NCBI GenBank assembly: GCA_027717925.1
Contig: JALLON010000042.1
Span: forward strand, 1 to 13,278
Length of the DNA stretch: 13,278 nucleotides
Direction: 5' to 3'
From: Acidobacteria bacterium AH-259-G07
GTDB lineage: Bacteria; Acidobacteriota; UBA6911; RPQK01; JADFOI01
A program made the translations under genes and the position numbers. The notes beneath the pieces are model-generated. The model was not told where the DNA came from. It saw only the letters and a program-made list of their open reading frames with translations, and ran no database searches. This document shows positions 1-7,712 of this stretch, piece by piece (positions within the stretch are counted from its first letter, which is position 1; the number at the start of each line of letters is the position of its first letter).

Positions 1-9
1 TCCTGCAGG

Positions 10-16
10 CAGGAGG
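10..16 (+). promoter_or_regulatory. Shine-Dalgarno site of the FmdB-family gene
   Basis: A purine-rich GCAGGAGGG run ends a few bases before the ATG at 21. It is a strong ribosome site and fixes this start. The promoter, if any, lies outside the window. Confidence 0.6.
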
Positions 17-20
17 GTGC

Positions 21-317
21 ATGCCCCTTTACGAGTACCGTTGCCAAGATTGCGGAAAAACTGTCGAAATAATTCAGAAATTTTCCGACCCACCGCTTTC
101 GGAGTGTGAAGTGTGTGGGGGAGAATTGGAGCGACTGCTCTCGCCCGCCGCCGTCCACTTTAAGGGGTCTGGATGGTACGTTACCGATTACGCACGTAAA
201 AACGACAAAGGTTCCTCAAAGGAGGATTCCTCGGCAAAGGCAAAAGAGGAGAAGGGAACCAGTGGTTCGGATTCTCAGAGCACTTCCGGAGCCGAGAAGA
301 GTAAGTCCCCAAAATAA
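21..317 (+). CDS. FmdB-family zinc-ribbon protein
   Basis: Small protein of 98 residues. It opens with MPLYEYRC, the hallmark start of the FmdB/CxxC_CXXC_SSSS putative regulatory family. Two CxxC knuckles (C8/C11 and C29/C32) should bind one zinc ion. The conserved LSPAAVHFKGSGWYVTDY stretch follows, and residues after about 60 are a low-complexity Ser/Lys/Glu tail that is probably disordered. The start is supported by an AGGAGG-type ribosome site just upstream (about 11-16). The biochemical role of the family is unknown; the name comes from a gene linked to formamidase/amidase regulation. It lies 33 bases ahead of purD on the same strand and in the same frame, so it may be the first gene of a purine operon. 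Family assignment is firm; function is not. Confidence 0.9.
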   Translation: MPLYEYRCQDCGKTVEIIQKFSDPPLSECEVCGGELERLLSPAAVHFKGSGWYVTDYARKNDKGSSKEDSSAKAKEEKGTSGSDSQSTSGAEKSKSPK

Positions 318-350
318 GGATTCCATAGACCCCGGTCCTGCACAACTGCC

Positions 351-1640
351 TTGAAAGTACTTGTCGTCGGTTCCGGTGGCAGAGAGCATGCCATCGCCTG
401 GAAAATCAAACAAAGCCCCCAGCTTGACGAGCTTTATTGTGCTCCCGGCAACGCTGGGATCGCTGAGCTCGCCAACCGTGTTTCGATCCCTGCTGAGGAC
501 ATCCAAAGTCTGCTTGAGTTTACTATCTCTAAGCAAATCGATCTTACCGTAGTGGGACCTGAAGCCCCTCTCGTTGCTGGTATCGCCGATCGTTTTCAGG
601 AAAGTGGCCGGCTTGTTGCCGGACCTTCGCAGGCAGCCGCGCTCTTGGAGGGCAGCAAAGCGTTTGCCAAAGACTTTATGAAACGGCAGGCCATTCCCAC
701 CGCCAATTACCAAATCTTCGACCATGCTGATACAGCGGAAGCCGCCCTCAAAGGTAGCCAATTCCAGTTCCCAGTGGTTGTGAAGGCAGATGGATTAGCG
801 GCCGGAAAAGGGGTTTTTGTTTGTCCCGACTTGGCCGAAAGCTTAAGGGCTCTCAATTTAATCATGCGGGAACGGAAGTTCGGAGCAGCGGGTGAGCGAC
901 TTGTCATCGAAGAATTCCTGGAAGGTGAAGAAGCTTCTTTTATGGTTTTTTCAGACGGCGTCAATGTCCTGCCAATGGTCCCTTCTCAAGACCACAAGGC
1001 CATTTATGAGGGAGACCGGGGACCAAACACTGGCGGCATGGGAGCTTACTCTGTTGATGCGATCCTCTCAGGAGAGCTCCGTCAACGAATCCTGGATGAA
1101 ATCATTTATCCAACAATACGAGGCATGGCTGAAGAGGGAAACCCCTACCGTGGAGTCTTATACGCCGGACTGATGATCACTCCAGCCGGACCAAAGGTCC
1201 TTGAATTCAATGTTCGGTTCGGAGATCCCGAGGCTCAAGTCGTTCTGCCACGCCTGGAAACTGACCTTCTCACGATTCTCCACGCAGCGGCCGCTGATAA
1301 CTTGCAACACACAGCCTTGAGCTGGAAGAGCAATGCCGTGGTTTGTGTGGTGATTGCCTCGGGTGGATATCCCGGCTCGTATGAAAAGGGGAAGGAAATT
1401 TCCGGGTTGGACATGGCCAGCGAGGAGGAAAACACCATCGTCTTCCACTCTGGAACTGCTCTGAAAGATGGCAAGGTGGTCACTCATGGAGGCCGAGTCC
1501 TTGGAGTCACGTCGCTGGCCCCTACGCTGGAAACGGCAATCATCCGCGCCTATGAAGGGGTCAACAAAATCCATTTTGAGAGGATGTATTATCGTCGAGA
1601 CATAGCCTCGAAGGGACTCAAAAAGTTAGAAAGGAACTGA
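351..1640 (+). CDS. purD: Phosphoribosylamine-glycine ligase
   Basis: GAR synthetase, the second step of de novo purine synthesis: 5-phosphoribosylamine + glycine + ATP gives GAR, in the cytoplasm. The protein has 429 residues, normal for the family. Visible landmarks are the N-terminal VLVVGSGGREHAIAWK (3-18), the ATP-grasp lysine segment VVVKADGLAAGKGVFV (142-157), IEEFLEGEEASFMVFSDG (186-203), QDHKAIYEGDRGPNTGGMGAYS (213-234) and the metal-site segment LEFNVRFGDPEAQ (284-296). The start is a TTG codon. The conserved N-terminus begins right there, and no other start codon lies in frame between it and the FmdB-family stop. There is no good Shine-Dalgarno at normal spacing, only AAGGA far upstream. 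purE follows after one base, so the two are almost certainly co-transcribed and translationally coupled. Confidence 0.97.
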   Translation: MKVLVVGSGGREHAIAWKIKQSPQLDELYCAPGNAGIAELANRVSIPAEDIQSLLEFTISKQIDLTVVGPEAPLVAGIADRFQESGRLVAGPSQAAALLEGSKAFAKDFMKRQAIPTANYQIFDHADTAEAALKGSQFQFPVVVKADGLAAGKGVFVCPDLAESLRALNLIMRERKFGAAGERLVIEEFLEGEEASFMVFSDGVNVLPMVPSQDHKAIYEGDRGPNTGGMGAYSVDAILSGELRQRILDEIIYPTIRGMAEEGNPYRGVLYAGLMITPAGPKVLEFNVRFGDPEAQVVLPRLETDLLTILHAAAADNLQHTALSWKSNAVVCVVIASGGYPGSYEKGKEISGLDMASEEENTIVFHSGTALKDGKVVTHGGRVLGVTSLAPTLETAIIRAYEGVNKIHFERMYYRRDIASKGLKKLERN

Positions 1641-1641
1641 C

Positions 1642-2124
1642 ATGACTCCCCCAAAGATTGGAATCCTTATGGGTAGTAAATCAGATGCTGAAGTGATGCG
1701 TGAAGCAGCCAAGGTGCTGGAAGAGTTCGAAATTCCTTATGAGATGAGGGTTCTCTCCGCACACCGCTCTCCCCGAGAGGCATCCGATTACGCTCAATCG
1801 GCAGAAAGTCGCGGCATTCAGGCACTGATTGCAGGCGCAGGATTCGCAGCTCACCTGGCGGGAACCCTTGCGGCTCAGTGCACCCTTCCCGTCATTGGCG
1901 TGCCTCTGGATTCCTCTGCTCTTAAAGGATTGGACTCCCTGCTGGCTACCGTACAAATGCCGAAGGGAATTCCAGTTGCCTGTATGACGATCGGTAAAGC
2001 TGGCGCCACCAACGCGGCTCTTTTCGCCGTCCAGATCCTCAGTCGCAGTGAGTCTGCCCTTGCCCAAAGACTGAAAGAATATCGAGAGAAGATGCGTCAG
2101 GAGATCATATCAATCAAGCTATAA
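1642..2124 (+). CDS. purE: N5-carboxyaminoimidazole ribonucleotide mutase (PurE)
   Basis: PurE converts N5-CAIR to CAIR in de novo purine synthesis. The 160 residues match the usual class I size. Seen directly: MGSKSD (10-15) with the phosphate-binding SD pair, SAHRSP (39-44) with the catalytic-region His41, the IAGAGFAAHLAG loop (63-74) with His71, PVIGVPL (83-89), VQMPKGIPVA (104-113) and GATNAALFAVQIL (121-133). The usual AAHLPG is AAHLAG here, a conservative variation. The start one base after the purD stop is served by AAAGGA at the end of purD. The partner PurK is not in the window, so class I (mutase) rather than class II (direct AIR carboxylase) is judged only from motif resemblance. 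Confidence 0.95.
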   Translation: MTPPKIGILMGSKSDAEVMREAAKVLEEFEIPYEMRVLSAHRSPREASDYAQSAESRGIQALIAGAGFAAHLAGTLAAQCTLPVIGVPLDSSALKGLDSLLATVQMPKGIPVACMTIGKAGATNAALFAVQILSRSESALAQRLKEYREKMRQEIISIKL

Positions 2125-2184
2125 AGACTATTCTCGCTCTTCGGCTGGCGGAACCATCTCAGACAATTCAGCGGCTTGGCCCTT
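2125..2184. other. Convergent spacer between purE and the glycosyltransferase gene
   Basis: Sixty bases separate two converging genes. I looked for a stem followed by a T tract on either strand and found none convincing. Transcripts from both sides may overlap here or end by a factor-dependent route. Confidence 0.4.
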
Positions 2185-2928
2185 TCAAGATCTCGGATGG
2201 TACTTTTCAGGCAGTTCTTTGAAGCTCTGATCGAAGGATCTGAAAAAATTGTAACGGACAACATGATACAGGGCGGCAAAACCATCCTTCCACATGATTT
2301 TCTTTCCCTGCAAGCGCGTCCGCGGGTGGTAGGAAATCGGGAGTTCGTAAATTCTGGCTGAAGTTTTTGCAATATAAGCGGTTAGCTCCACCTCAATGCC
2401 AAACCGTTTTGAGGTCAGATTCATGCTCTTGATCAAGTCGGCCCGAAATAGCTTGTAACATGTCTCCATATCAGTTAGGTAAATCCCAGAAAATAAGTTA
2501 CTTAACAACGTCAAGAAGCGATTCACAAAATAGTGCCAGGTTCGCTGAACCTGAGGGGCGTTCTGCTTGAATCGACTGCCATAAACGACATCCGCCCGAT
2601 CCTCCAGAAGAAGCTTCAAAAGGGTGGGTACATCGTTCGGATCGTACTCAAAATCGGCATCTTGAATCATGACCAAATCCCCCAATGACTCCTCAATGCC
2701 ACGCCTAATGGCTGCTCCCTTCCCCTGGTGTGTTTTCTGCCTGATGATGCGAAAAGGAAACTCCTCAGAAAGGCGCACTAAGACCGTATAGGTGTCATCC
2801 TGAGATGCGTCATCCACAAATATAAACTCGCGATCGATTGGGCAAGGGGATGAAGTCAGTCTCTTAACAAATGATGGCAGGCGGGGCGCTTCATTAAAAA
2901 CGGGAACGATCACGGAAAGTTTTGCCAT
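2185..2928 (-). CDS. GT2-family polyprenyl-phosphate glycosyltransferase (DPM1-like)
   Basis: The 247-residue product has a GT-A fold of family GT2. It begins LSVIVPVFNEAPRL (4-17), then has FIFVDDASQDDT (35-46) with the nucleotide-binding Asp pair, KTHQGKGAAIRRGI (65-78), and the metal-binding QDADFEYDP (89-97, the DXD equivalent), followed by VVYGSRF. The TDMETCYKLFR segment (152-162) and FGIEVELTAYI (176-186) are typical of dolichyl/undecaprenyl-phosphate mannosyl- or glucosyltransferases. It probably moves a sugar from a nucleotide donor to a polyprenyl phosphate at the inner membrane face. Unlike some relatives, it has no C-terminal membrane segments. I chose the ATG at 2928 because the family fold starts there; a longer frame to 3045 would overlap the upstream gene and adds unrelated residues. 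The ribosome site is weak. The donor sugar cannot be read from the sequence. Confidence 0.88.
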   Translation of the reverse strand: MAKLSVIVPVFNEAPRLPSFVKRLTSSPCPIDREFIFVDDASQDDTYTVLVRLSEEFPFRIIRQKTHQGKGAAIRRGIEESLGDLVMIQDADFEYDPNDVPTLLKLLLEDRADVVYGSRFKQNAPQVQRTWHYFVNRFLTLLSNLFSGIYLTDMETCYKLFRADLIKSMNLTSKRFGIEVELTAYIAKTSARIYELPISYHPRTRLQGKKIMWKDGFAALYHVVRYNFFRSFDQSFKELPEKYHPRS

Positions 2929-2957
2929 TACGTTTCGGGGAGCCACACCTGACCCCC

Positions 2958-3707
2958 TCACCGAAAGCCCGCCAGGGCCCACATGCGCCCCGCTTGCCTT
3001 TCTCGCCGATGGGAATAGAACAAGTCGTTGCGACAGCAAGTGCACACCTCAGAGTCCAAGATTTGACTCACTCCCAACTCTTGAAGCTGAGCCACGTTCG
3101 CTCTGACCAGATCCAGATGGCCCCCCATAAAGAAGCGCTCCACATCGTGCCCTGCCTCTTTGTATTGATCCCATATCTCCGGTCCTACTTCATAGCAGCA
3201 TTTTCGAATACAGGGTCCAATGGCCGCCACGAGCTGATCGGGAGATGCCTCGCTCATTTTCAGAAACTTGCCAACCCCTTGCACCGTAATTCGGTCCCGA
3301 GTTCCCCGCCAACCCGCGTGTAAAGCACACACTTGCCTTTGTTCCGGTAGAATGGCAAGAATCGGCAGGCAATCCGCCGTGCGGATGACAGGAAACTGCG
3401 TCGGGTGAGCTGTGATCACGCCGTCTGCGGGTCCCACTTCAGTAGGACCAGAATCGTTTGCAGGGCTGCTATTCAGTGTGACGACGCGATCCGAGTGCAC
3501 CTGATGTAAAAAGACTAACTGATTGAACTTGAGACCCATGGTTTGCAGCAAGAGTTGCTTTTCCGGTGCGACTTCGCCCGATCCCTCTGCATCTATCATT
3601 ACAGTATCCGTCTGGCGAGACGTAAAGGCGTGAATAAGACCGGGAATCTCTTCCAATTCTTTGAACACAAAAAAAGGGATTCGTGCCAGACTTTTTTGGT
3701 AGAACAT
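2958..3707 (-). CDS. Laccase-domain (YfiH/PgeF) purine nucleoside phosphorylase
   Basis: This 249-residue protein belongs to the Cu-oxidase_4/YfiH family, once called multicopper polyphenol oxidase and later shown to phosphorolyse or deaminate purine nucleosides. Motifs appear in family order: FLHQVHSDRV with His71, RTADCLPI with Cys113, and ALHAGWRGTRD with His130. H71, C113 and H130 are the expected zinc ligands. IGPCIRKCCYEVG (163-175) and CTCCRNDLFYSHRRE near the C-terminus complete the fold. The start faces acpS across 25 bases, so any promoter must lie partly inside acpS. The glycosyltransferase gene follows 29 bases downstream on the same strand and may be co-transcribed. Family is certain; adenosine as physiological substrate is inferred from characterised homologues. 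A role in purine salvage would suit the nearby purD and purE. Confidence 0.93.
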   Translation of the reverse strand: MFYQKSLARIPFFVFKELEEIPGLIHAFTSRQTDTVMIDAEGSGEVAPEKQLLLQTMGLKFNQLVFLHQVHSDRVVTLNSSPANDSGPTEVGPADGVITAHPTQFPVIRTADCLPILAILPEQRQVCALHAGWRGTRDRITVQGVGKFLKMSEASPDQLVAAIGPCIRKCCYEVGPEIWDQYKEAGHDVERFFMGGHLDLVRANVAQLQELGVSQILDSEVCTCCRNDLFYSHRRERQAGRMWALAGFR

Positions 3708-3732
3708 TGAATTGAAAGGCTAACACAGACCC

Positions 3733-4107
3733 ATGATCATTGGTATCGGCATTGATATCGTTGAGGTTCGCCGCATCAGCGCGGCACTACAAGGCACCCA
3801 GACCATGGCGCAGAAAGTTTTTACAGCTGATGAGATTCGCTACTGCACGGAGCGGAAAAACAAATATCAGCACTTCAGCGGCCGCTTTGCCGCCAAGGAG
3901 GCGGCCTTAAAAGCCCTGGGGACAGGTTGGAGCGAAGGAATCCGCTGGAAAGACGTTGAAGTCACAAATGGCGAACTCGGAAAGCCTGGGCTCACTTTTT
4001 ATGGCAAAGCCAAGGAAGTTCTTGAAAAATCAGGCGCCCAACAAGCCTGGCTTTCTATCACCCACTCGCCTGAGCATTCAGTGGCCGTGGTGGTGCTGGA
4101 GAAGTAA
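3733..4107 (+). CDS. acpS: Holo-[acyl-carrier-protein] synthase
   Basis: AcpS transfers 4'-phosphopantetheine from CoA to the conserved serine of acyl carrier protein, which activates fatty acid synthesis in the cytoplasm. The protein has 124 residues, typical of the small trimeric type. Visible: IIGIGIDIVEVRRI (2-15) with the Mg-binding Asp8, FTADEIRYC (30-38), FSGRFAAKEAALKALG (48-63) with Lys55 and Glu56, and the C-terminal WLSITHSPEHSVAVVV (106-121). The ATG at 3733 gives the canonical N-terminus. A GAAAGG about 13 bases upstream is a poor ribosome site. It is a single gene between two minus-strand blocks, divergent from the yfiH-like gene, and its end lies only ten bases from the permease gene end. 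Confidence 0.96.
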   Translation: MIIGIGIDIVEVRRISAALQGTQTMAQKVFTADEIRYCTERKNKYQHFSGRFAAKEAALKALGTGWSEGIRWKDVEVTNGELGKPGLTFYGKAKEVLEKSGAQQAWLSITHSPEHSVAVVVLEK

Positions 4108-4117
4108 AAATTCCAGG

Positions 4118-5074
4118 TCAGCGCGAACTACGCCAGCGATCGATGGCCACAGCGACTACAATTATGGCCCCAATGATGATCTCTTGAATGTAGTTGGGCC
4201 ATCCCATCTGCTGGCAGCCGTTGCGCAGAAAAGCCATGATCAAAGCCCCGATCATGGAACCGAGGATACTGCCTTCTCCGCCACTTAGGCTGCCACCTCC
4301 GATGACCACGGCGGCGATGACGTCCAGTTCGGTGCCAATCGCTACAGTCGGATCGCCCTGCCGCAGGCGAGACATCTGAATCACGCCGGCCAGCCCGAAG
4401 AAAAGACCTGCCAGTGTGTAGATCCACAACTTCACTCTTTGAGTGGGAATACCACAGGCGCGGGCCGCTGCTTCGTTTGATCCCAGTGCAAAGACTCGCC
4501 GCCCAAAAACAGTGTTGCGCAAAACTAGCGCCATCAGTAGCGCTAGAAATACCGATATCCAAACTCCCGGAGCCACCAAAAGCCAGGCGGGATCGGGAAA
4601 GGTGACGGCAAGCTGATTCACCCACGTCTCAGCCGGATTAACGGTCTGCTCGCCTGCCAGCCACTTGGCCGCACCGCGCGCGATACCGAGCATGCCTAAG
4701 GTAGCGATGAAAGGAACGACGTGAAGTCTTGTGATCGCCAGCCCGTTGATGTATCCCACGAAAGCACCTACAACGATGCCTAGGAGTACAGCCACAGACG
4801 GCGGGATTCCCTGTTGAAGACTCAGCGCCGCGACCACACTGGTGAGAGCGATGCTCGATCCGACCGAAAGATCGATTCCGCCACTAATGATGATCATGGT
4901 CATCCCGATTGAACCGAGAGCCACAATGACGGTCTGCGCCAGCACAATACGGAAGTTCCGAAAGGAAAGGTATTGTTCTGGAAAGTCACTGAGCAGCGCA
5001 AAGATCGAGATGACCAGAGCCAACCCTAAAAATGGACCAAACCGAGCAAACCATTTGCTGAGCGAAGCGAGCAT
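4118..5074 (-). CDS. Sugar ABC transporter permease (RbsC type)
   Basis: Inner-membrane permease of the BPD_transp_2 family, 318 residues, with eight to ten hydrophobic segments. The family signature GGIDLSVGSSIAL is present after the third hydrophobic stretch (around residues 65-77), as are VVPFIATLGMLGIARGAA, ALGSNEAAARACGI (the loop that contacts the ATPase) and AAVVIGGGSLSGGEGSILGS. It should form the homodimeric channel of a carbohydrate importer with the ATPase encoded immediately upstream and the binding protein before that. The ATG follows the ATPase stop by 16 bases. An AAGAG sits close upstream as a weak ribosome site, while a much better GGAGGAGGAG lies inside the end of the ATPase gene and is separated by a small inverted repeat (see findings). 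The transported sugar is not identifiable from sequence alone. Confidence 0.95.
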   Translation of the reverse strand: MLASLSKWFARFGPFLGLALVISIFALLSDFPEQYLSFRNFRIVLAQTVIVALGSIGMTMIIISGGIDLSVGSSIALTSVVAALSLQQGIPPSVAVLLGIVVGAFVGYINGLAITRLHVVPFIATLGMLGIARGAAKWLAGEQTVNPAETWVNQLAVTFPDPAWLLVAPGVWISVFLALLMALVLRNTVFGRRVFALGSNEAAARACGIPTQRVKLWIYTLAGLFFGLAGVIQMSRLRQGDPTVAIGTELDVIAAVVIGGGSLSGGEGSILGSMIGALIMAFLRNGCQQMGWPNYIQEIIIGAIIVVAVAIDRWRSSR

Positions 5075-5075
5075 A

Positions 5076-5105
5076 GTAAAGCTCTTTTACCTATTCTCCT
5101 CCTCC
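5076..5105 (-). promoter_or_regulatory. Purine-rich ribosome site and hairpin before the permease start
   Basis: On the minus strand the ATPase gene ends with GGAGGAGGAGAATAG. Next come a 5-bp stem (GTAAA/TTTAC) with the loop AGAGC, a single T, and the permease ATG. Linear spacing from the purine tract to ATG is 21 bases, too long for normal initiation. With the hairpin folded it becomes six. The stem is short and mostly A-U, so this is a suggestion only. Confidence 0.35.
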
Positions 5106-6587
5106 AATAGCCGCCTGCATGACCGTCTCCGGTGTCCACTCATCGACTGAGCGAGTGGCCGAGAGCCGGCCACGACTCATCACGGCCAGGCGGTGGCAAA
5201 GTCCGAAAAGCTCAGGAAGATAGGAGCTCACCATGAGCACTGCTTTGTCCTCAGAGGCACACTGAGTAATCGCTTCATAGATCTGAATCTTACTGCCGAT
5301 ATCGATACCGCGGGTCGGTTCGTCCAGCAGCAGAATGTCGGCGTCCTGATGAAGCAAGCGCGCCAGAACAACTTTTTGCTGATTGCCTCCGGAAAGCGTC
5401 CAGGTCGGTTGAGAGGGGGTGCGGGCTTTGATATTGAGCCGTCTTATCCATGCTTGAGCTTCTTGACGCTGACAGTCAAGCGCGAGCCAACCCCAGCGAG
5501 AACAGGAAGATAGGCGCGAGAGTGTGACGTTGTCAGCCACAGAAAGGGCAACCGCAAGTCCTTCACCTTTGCGGTCTTCGCTCAGATATCCCATCCCCTG
5601 GACGATTCTCAACAGGGGACTCCCTCTCCGTGCGGAAACCGCTTTGTTCCCCACTACCAAGATACCGGATTCCACCGGGGCTAGGCCAAAGATGGCGCGC
5701 ACCATTTGTGTGCGTCCTGATCCTATCAATCCTCCAATCCCCAAAATCTCTCCGCGTCGAAGCTCGAAACTGGCGTGTTTCACGCTCGGGGGTGCAGCCA
5801 GATCCTCCACCCGGAGAACTGTTCCCCCTGTCTTGGACTGCTGGCGGGGTGGAAAAAGGTTTTTCACAGGACGGCCTACCATTTGGGCAACAAGGTTCTC
5901 ATCGCTGACTGAGCCGAGCTCACCCGTGCCGACACCCTGTCCATCTCTCAAAACCGTGTATCGATCGGCGATCTCACGTACTTCTTCAAGAAAGTGGCTG
6001 ATGTAGATGACACTGATCCTTTGCTCACGCATGCGCTGGATCAGCTCAAAGAGCCGCTTCACGTCCGGACGCTGCAAGCTGCTGGTAGGCTCATCCATGA
6101 GAATAATGCGTGCCTGAGCAGCAATGGCTCGGCAGATTTCAACGATCTGGCGGGCAGCGATTGGCAATTCCGCCACAGCGCGATCCGGACGCATTTCAGG
6201 GTGATGAAAGTCCTCCAGTACTTGGAGCGTCCTGCGGCGGCAATCCTCGCCATTGACCCATCCCCATCGGGAACTTTCCATGCCCATCAGGATGTTTTCT
6301 GAAACACTTAGATGAGGAAACAGGGACAGTTCTTGGTGAATGAGGGCAATCGCTTGACGGCGTGCATCGAGCGGAGAGAAAGGAGTATAGGGATGGCCCT
6401 CGAGCTCCATCCGGCCCTGGTCAGGCTGAAGAATCCCGGCAAGAATATTCATCAAAGTGGTCTTACCGGCCCCGTTTTCACCGATCAGAGCGTGGACTTC
6501 GCCTTGCCGTAACTCCAGGTCGACACCATCAAGAGCTACTGTTGGGCCAAATCGTTTGCTAATCTTGGAGAGTCGCAAAAGGGACAT
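5091..6587 (-). CDS. Sugar ABC transporter double ATP-binding protein (RbsA type)
   Basis: Two fused ATPase domains in 498 residues, as in RbsA/MglA. Domain 1 carries Walker A GENGAGKTT (36-44), Walker B LMDEPTSS (163-170) and the weak signature ELPIAARQIVEICRAI, normal for this family. Domain 2 has GGLIGSGRTQ where Walker A would be, with Arg in place of the catalytic Lys. This is the usual degenerate site in RbsA proteins. It retains a good signature LSGGNQQKVVLARLL (about 398-412) and Walker B LLLDEPTRGID. Positions count from the ATG at 6587. A TTG six bases earlier (6593) would add two residues and cannot be excluded, and neither has a clear ribosome site. It lies between the binding-protein and permease genes with short gaps (about 20 and 16 bases), an evident operon. 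It powers import at the inner membrane. Confidence 0.95.
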   Translation of the reverse strand: MSLLRLSKISKRFGPTVALDGVDLELRQGEVHALIGENGAGKTTLMNILAGILQPDQGRMELEGHPYTPFSPLDARRQAIALIHQELSLFPHLSVSENILMGMESSRWGWVNGEDCRRRTLQVLEDFHHPEMRPDRAVAELPIAARQIVEICRAIAAQARIILMDEPTSSLQRPDVKRLFELIQRMREQRISVIYISHFLEEVREIADRYTVLRDGQGVGTGELGSVSDENLVAQMVGRPVKNLFPPRQQSKTGGTVLRVEDLAAPPSVKHASFELRRGEILGIGGLIGSGRTQMVRAIFGLAPVESGILVVGNKAVSARRGSPLLRIVQGMGYLSEDRKGEGLAVALSVADNVTLSRLSSCSRWGWLALDCQRQEAQAWIRRLNIKARTPSQPTWTLSGGNQQKVVLARLLHQDADILLLDEPTRGIDIGSKIQIYEAITQCASEDKAVLMVSSYLPELFGLCHRLAVMSRGRLSATRSVDEWTPETVMQAAIGGGE

Positions 6588-6610
6588 GGGCAAGAATAAG
6601 GCGGTAATGC

Positions 6611-7606
6611 TTATTCCAGGTACTGCTCTAAAGGAGGATAGAGCAGGGTCTGGATTTCGGGTTCGTCGAGGCGTTCCGGAGTCACCATTATCACACCCGT
6701 ATCAATTCGTTTTTCTATGGACCGGCCAAGAAGATGTTCGACCATAGTCTTCACCCCCAGATAGCCCATGCGAAATGGATTCTGTACGACGACGCCCTGC
6801 AACTGTTGCGTTCGTATCGCCTCAATCAGAATCTCGTTGGAATCAAAGCCGATGAACACCACCTTCCCTGCCCTATCTATGTCCTGTAAAGCGAGAAGCA
6901 TGCCAACAGTTGCCGACTCGTTGACACAGAAAATGCCCTGGAGTTGCTGACCATAGCGATTGAGTAAATTTTCCGATGCCCGCTTCGCTGTGTCTCGAGT
7001 CGGACCGGCGTACTGGCCCGATGAAACGAGCTCGATCTCGGGGAAGTCCGATTTCAACTTCCGGAGAAAACCTTGTTCGCGATTCCGGGTACTGGCCGAG
7101 CCTTCTTGGTAGCGCAGCAGCAAGACTTTGCCGCGTCCTTCAAGCAGTTTGCCCATGTGTTCAGCCGCAAGCTCGCCACCCCTGACGTTATCCGTGGCCA
7201 CAAAACTGACAATGGCATCCGAAGCCAGTGCTGAATCGATAATGACGGTGGGGATACCGGCTCCCAAAGCTTCTTGCACGGGGCGAACCAGTGCACGATC
7301 ATCTAATGGAGCCAAAACTATCCCGTCCATCCCCTGGCTGAGAAACCCTTCCACCACCTGAATCTGCTGCTCCCTGTCATCTTCGCGGATCGGTCCTTTC
7401 CAGGTCATAGCGACCTTGATTCCTTGATCGATAAACTCTCGTTCAGCTTTGACAGCCCCCGCGTGAATGGTTTTCCAAAACGAGTGAGTGGTTCCCTTGG
7501 GAATGACGGCAATCCTGTAACCCTCGGACAAAGAGCCGGAGTTACTACACCTGCTTGAAGTCCACAGAACGAAAAAAAGCAATAAGAAGGAAAGTATTTT
7601 GTTCAT
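6611..7606 (-). CDS. Periplasmic sugar-binding protein of the RbsABC-type importer
   Basis: 331-residue type I periplasmic binding protein (Peripl_BP_4, the RbsB-like fold). Residues 1-20 form a basic and then hydrophobic export signal ending at Cys20. The bases before that cysteine read SSRC. Arg just before Cys is unusual for a lipobox, so lipoprotein processing is uncertain. The mature part shows IAVIPKGTTHSFWKTIHAG (about 32-50), GIVLAPLDDRALVRPV, IPTVIIDSALASD, FVATDNVRGGELAAEHM, LLLRYQEGSASTRNREQGF and VFIGFDSNEILIEAI, which trace both lobes and the hinge. It is the first gene of the operon and is followed by ATPase and permease, so it determines ligand specificity. Similar WKT(I/T)HAG proteins are annotated only generically as sugar binders. 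No sugar kinase or regulator gene lies beside it. Confidence 0.93.
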   Translation of the reverse strand: MNKILSFLLLFFVLWTSSRCSNSGSLSEGYRIAVIPKGTTHSFWKTIHAGAVKAEREFIDQGIKVAMTWKGPIREDDREQQIQVVEGFLSQGMDGIVLAPLDDRALVRPVQEALGAGIPTVIIDSALASDAIVSFVATDNVRGGELAAEHMGKLLEGRGKVLLLRYQEGSASTRNREQGFLRKLKSDFPEIELVSSGQYAGPTRDTAKRASENLLNRYGQQLQGIFCVNESATVGMLLALQDIDRAGKVVFIGFDSNEILIEAIRTQQLQGVVVQNPFRMGYLGVKTMVEHLLGRSIEKRIDTGVIMVTPERLDEPEIQTLLYPPLEQYLE

Positions 7607-7712
7607 TCCAAAAGAAGAAGTAACAGCAGGGTCCGTGTGTTCCGTATGCTACATTAAGCCTCGCCCCCGAGATTGAAGACACTGTTGAACCCTGGCGATT
7701 TTCGCTTCTGTT

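Noticed and set aside
216..761. A 181-residue minus-strand frame over purD and the FmdB-family gene
   Set aside because: It runs antisense to two confidently identified genes and shows no family features.
2929..3045. Longer N-terminus for the glycosyltransferase starting at 3045
   Set aside because: The extra 39 residues overlap the upstream gene's end and have no GT2 similarity. The fold starts at MAKLSVIVPVFNE.
5091..6587. Arg in place of Lys in the second Walker A motif as a damaged ATPase
   Set aside because: The degenerate second site is normal in RbsA/MglA-type double ATPases, so it is not evidence of inactivation.
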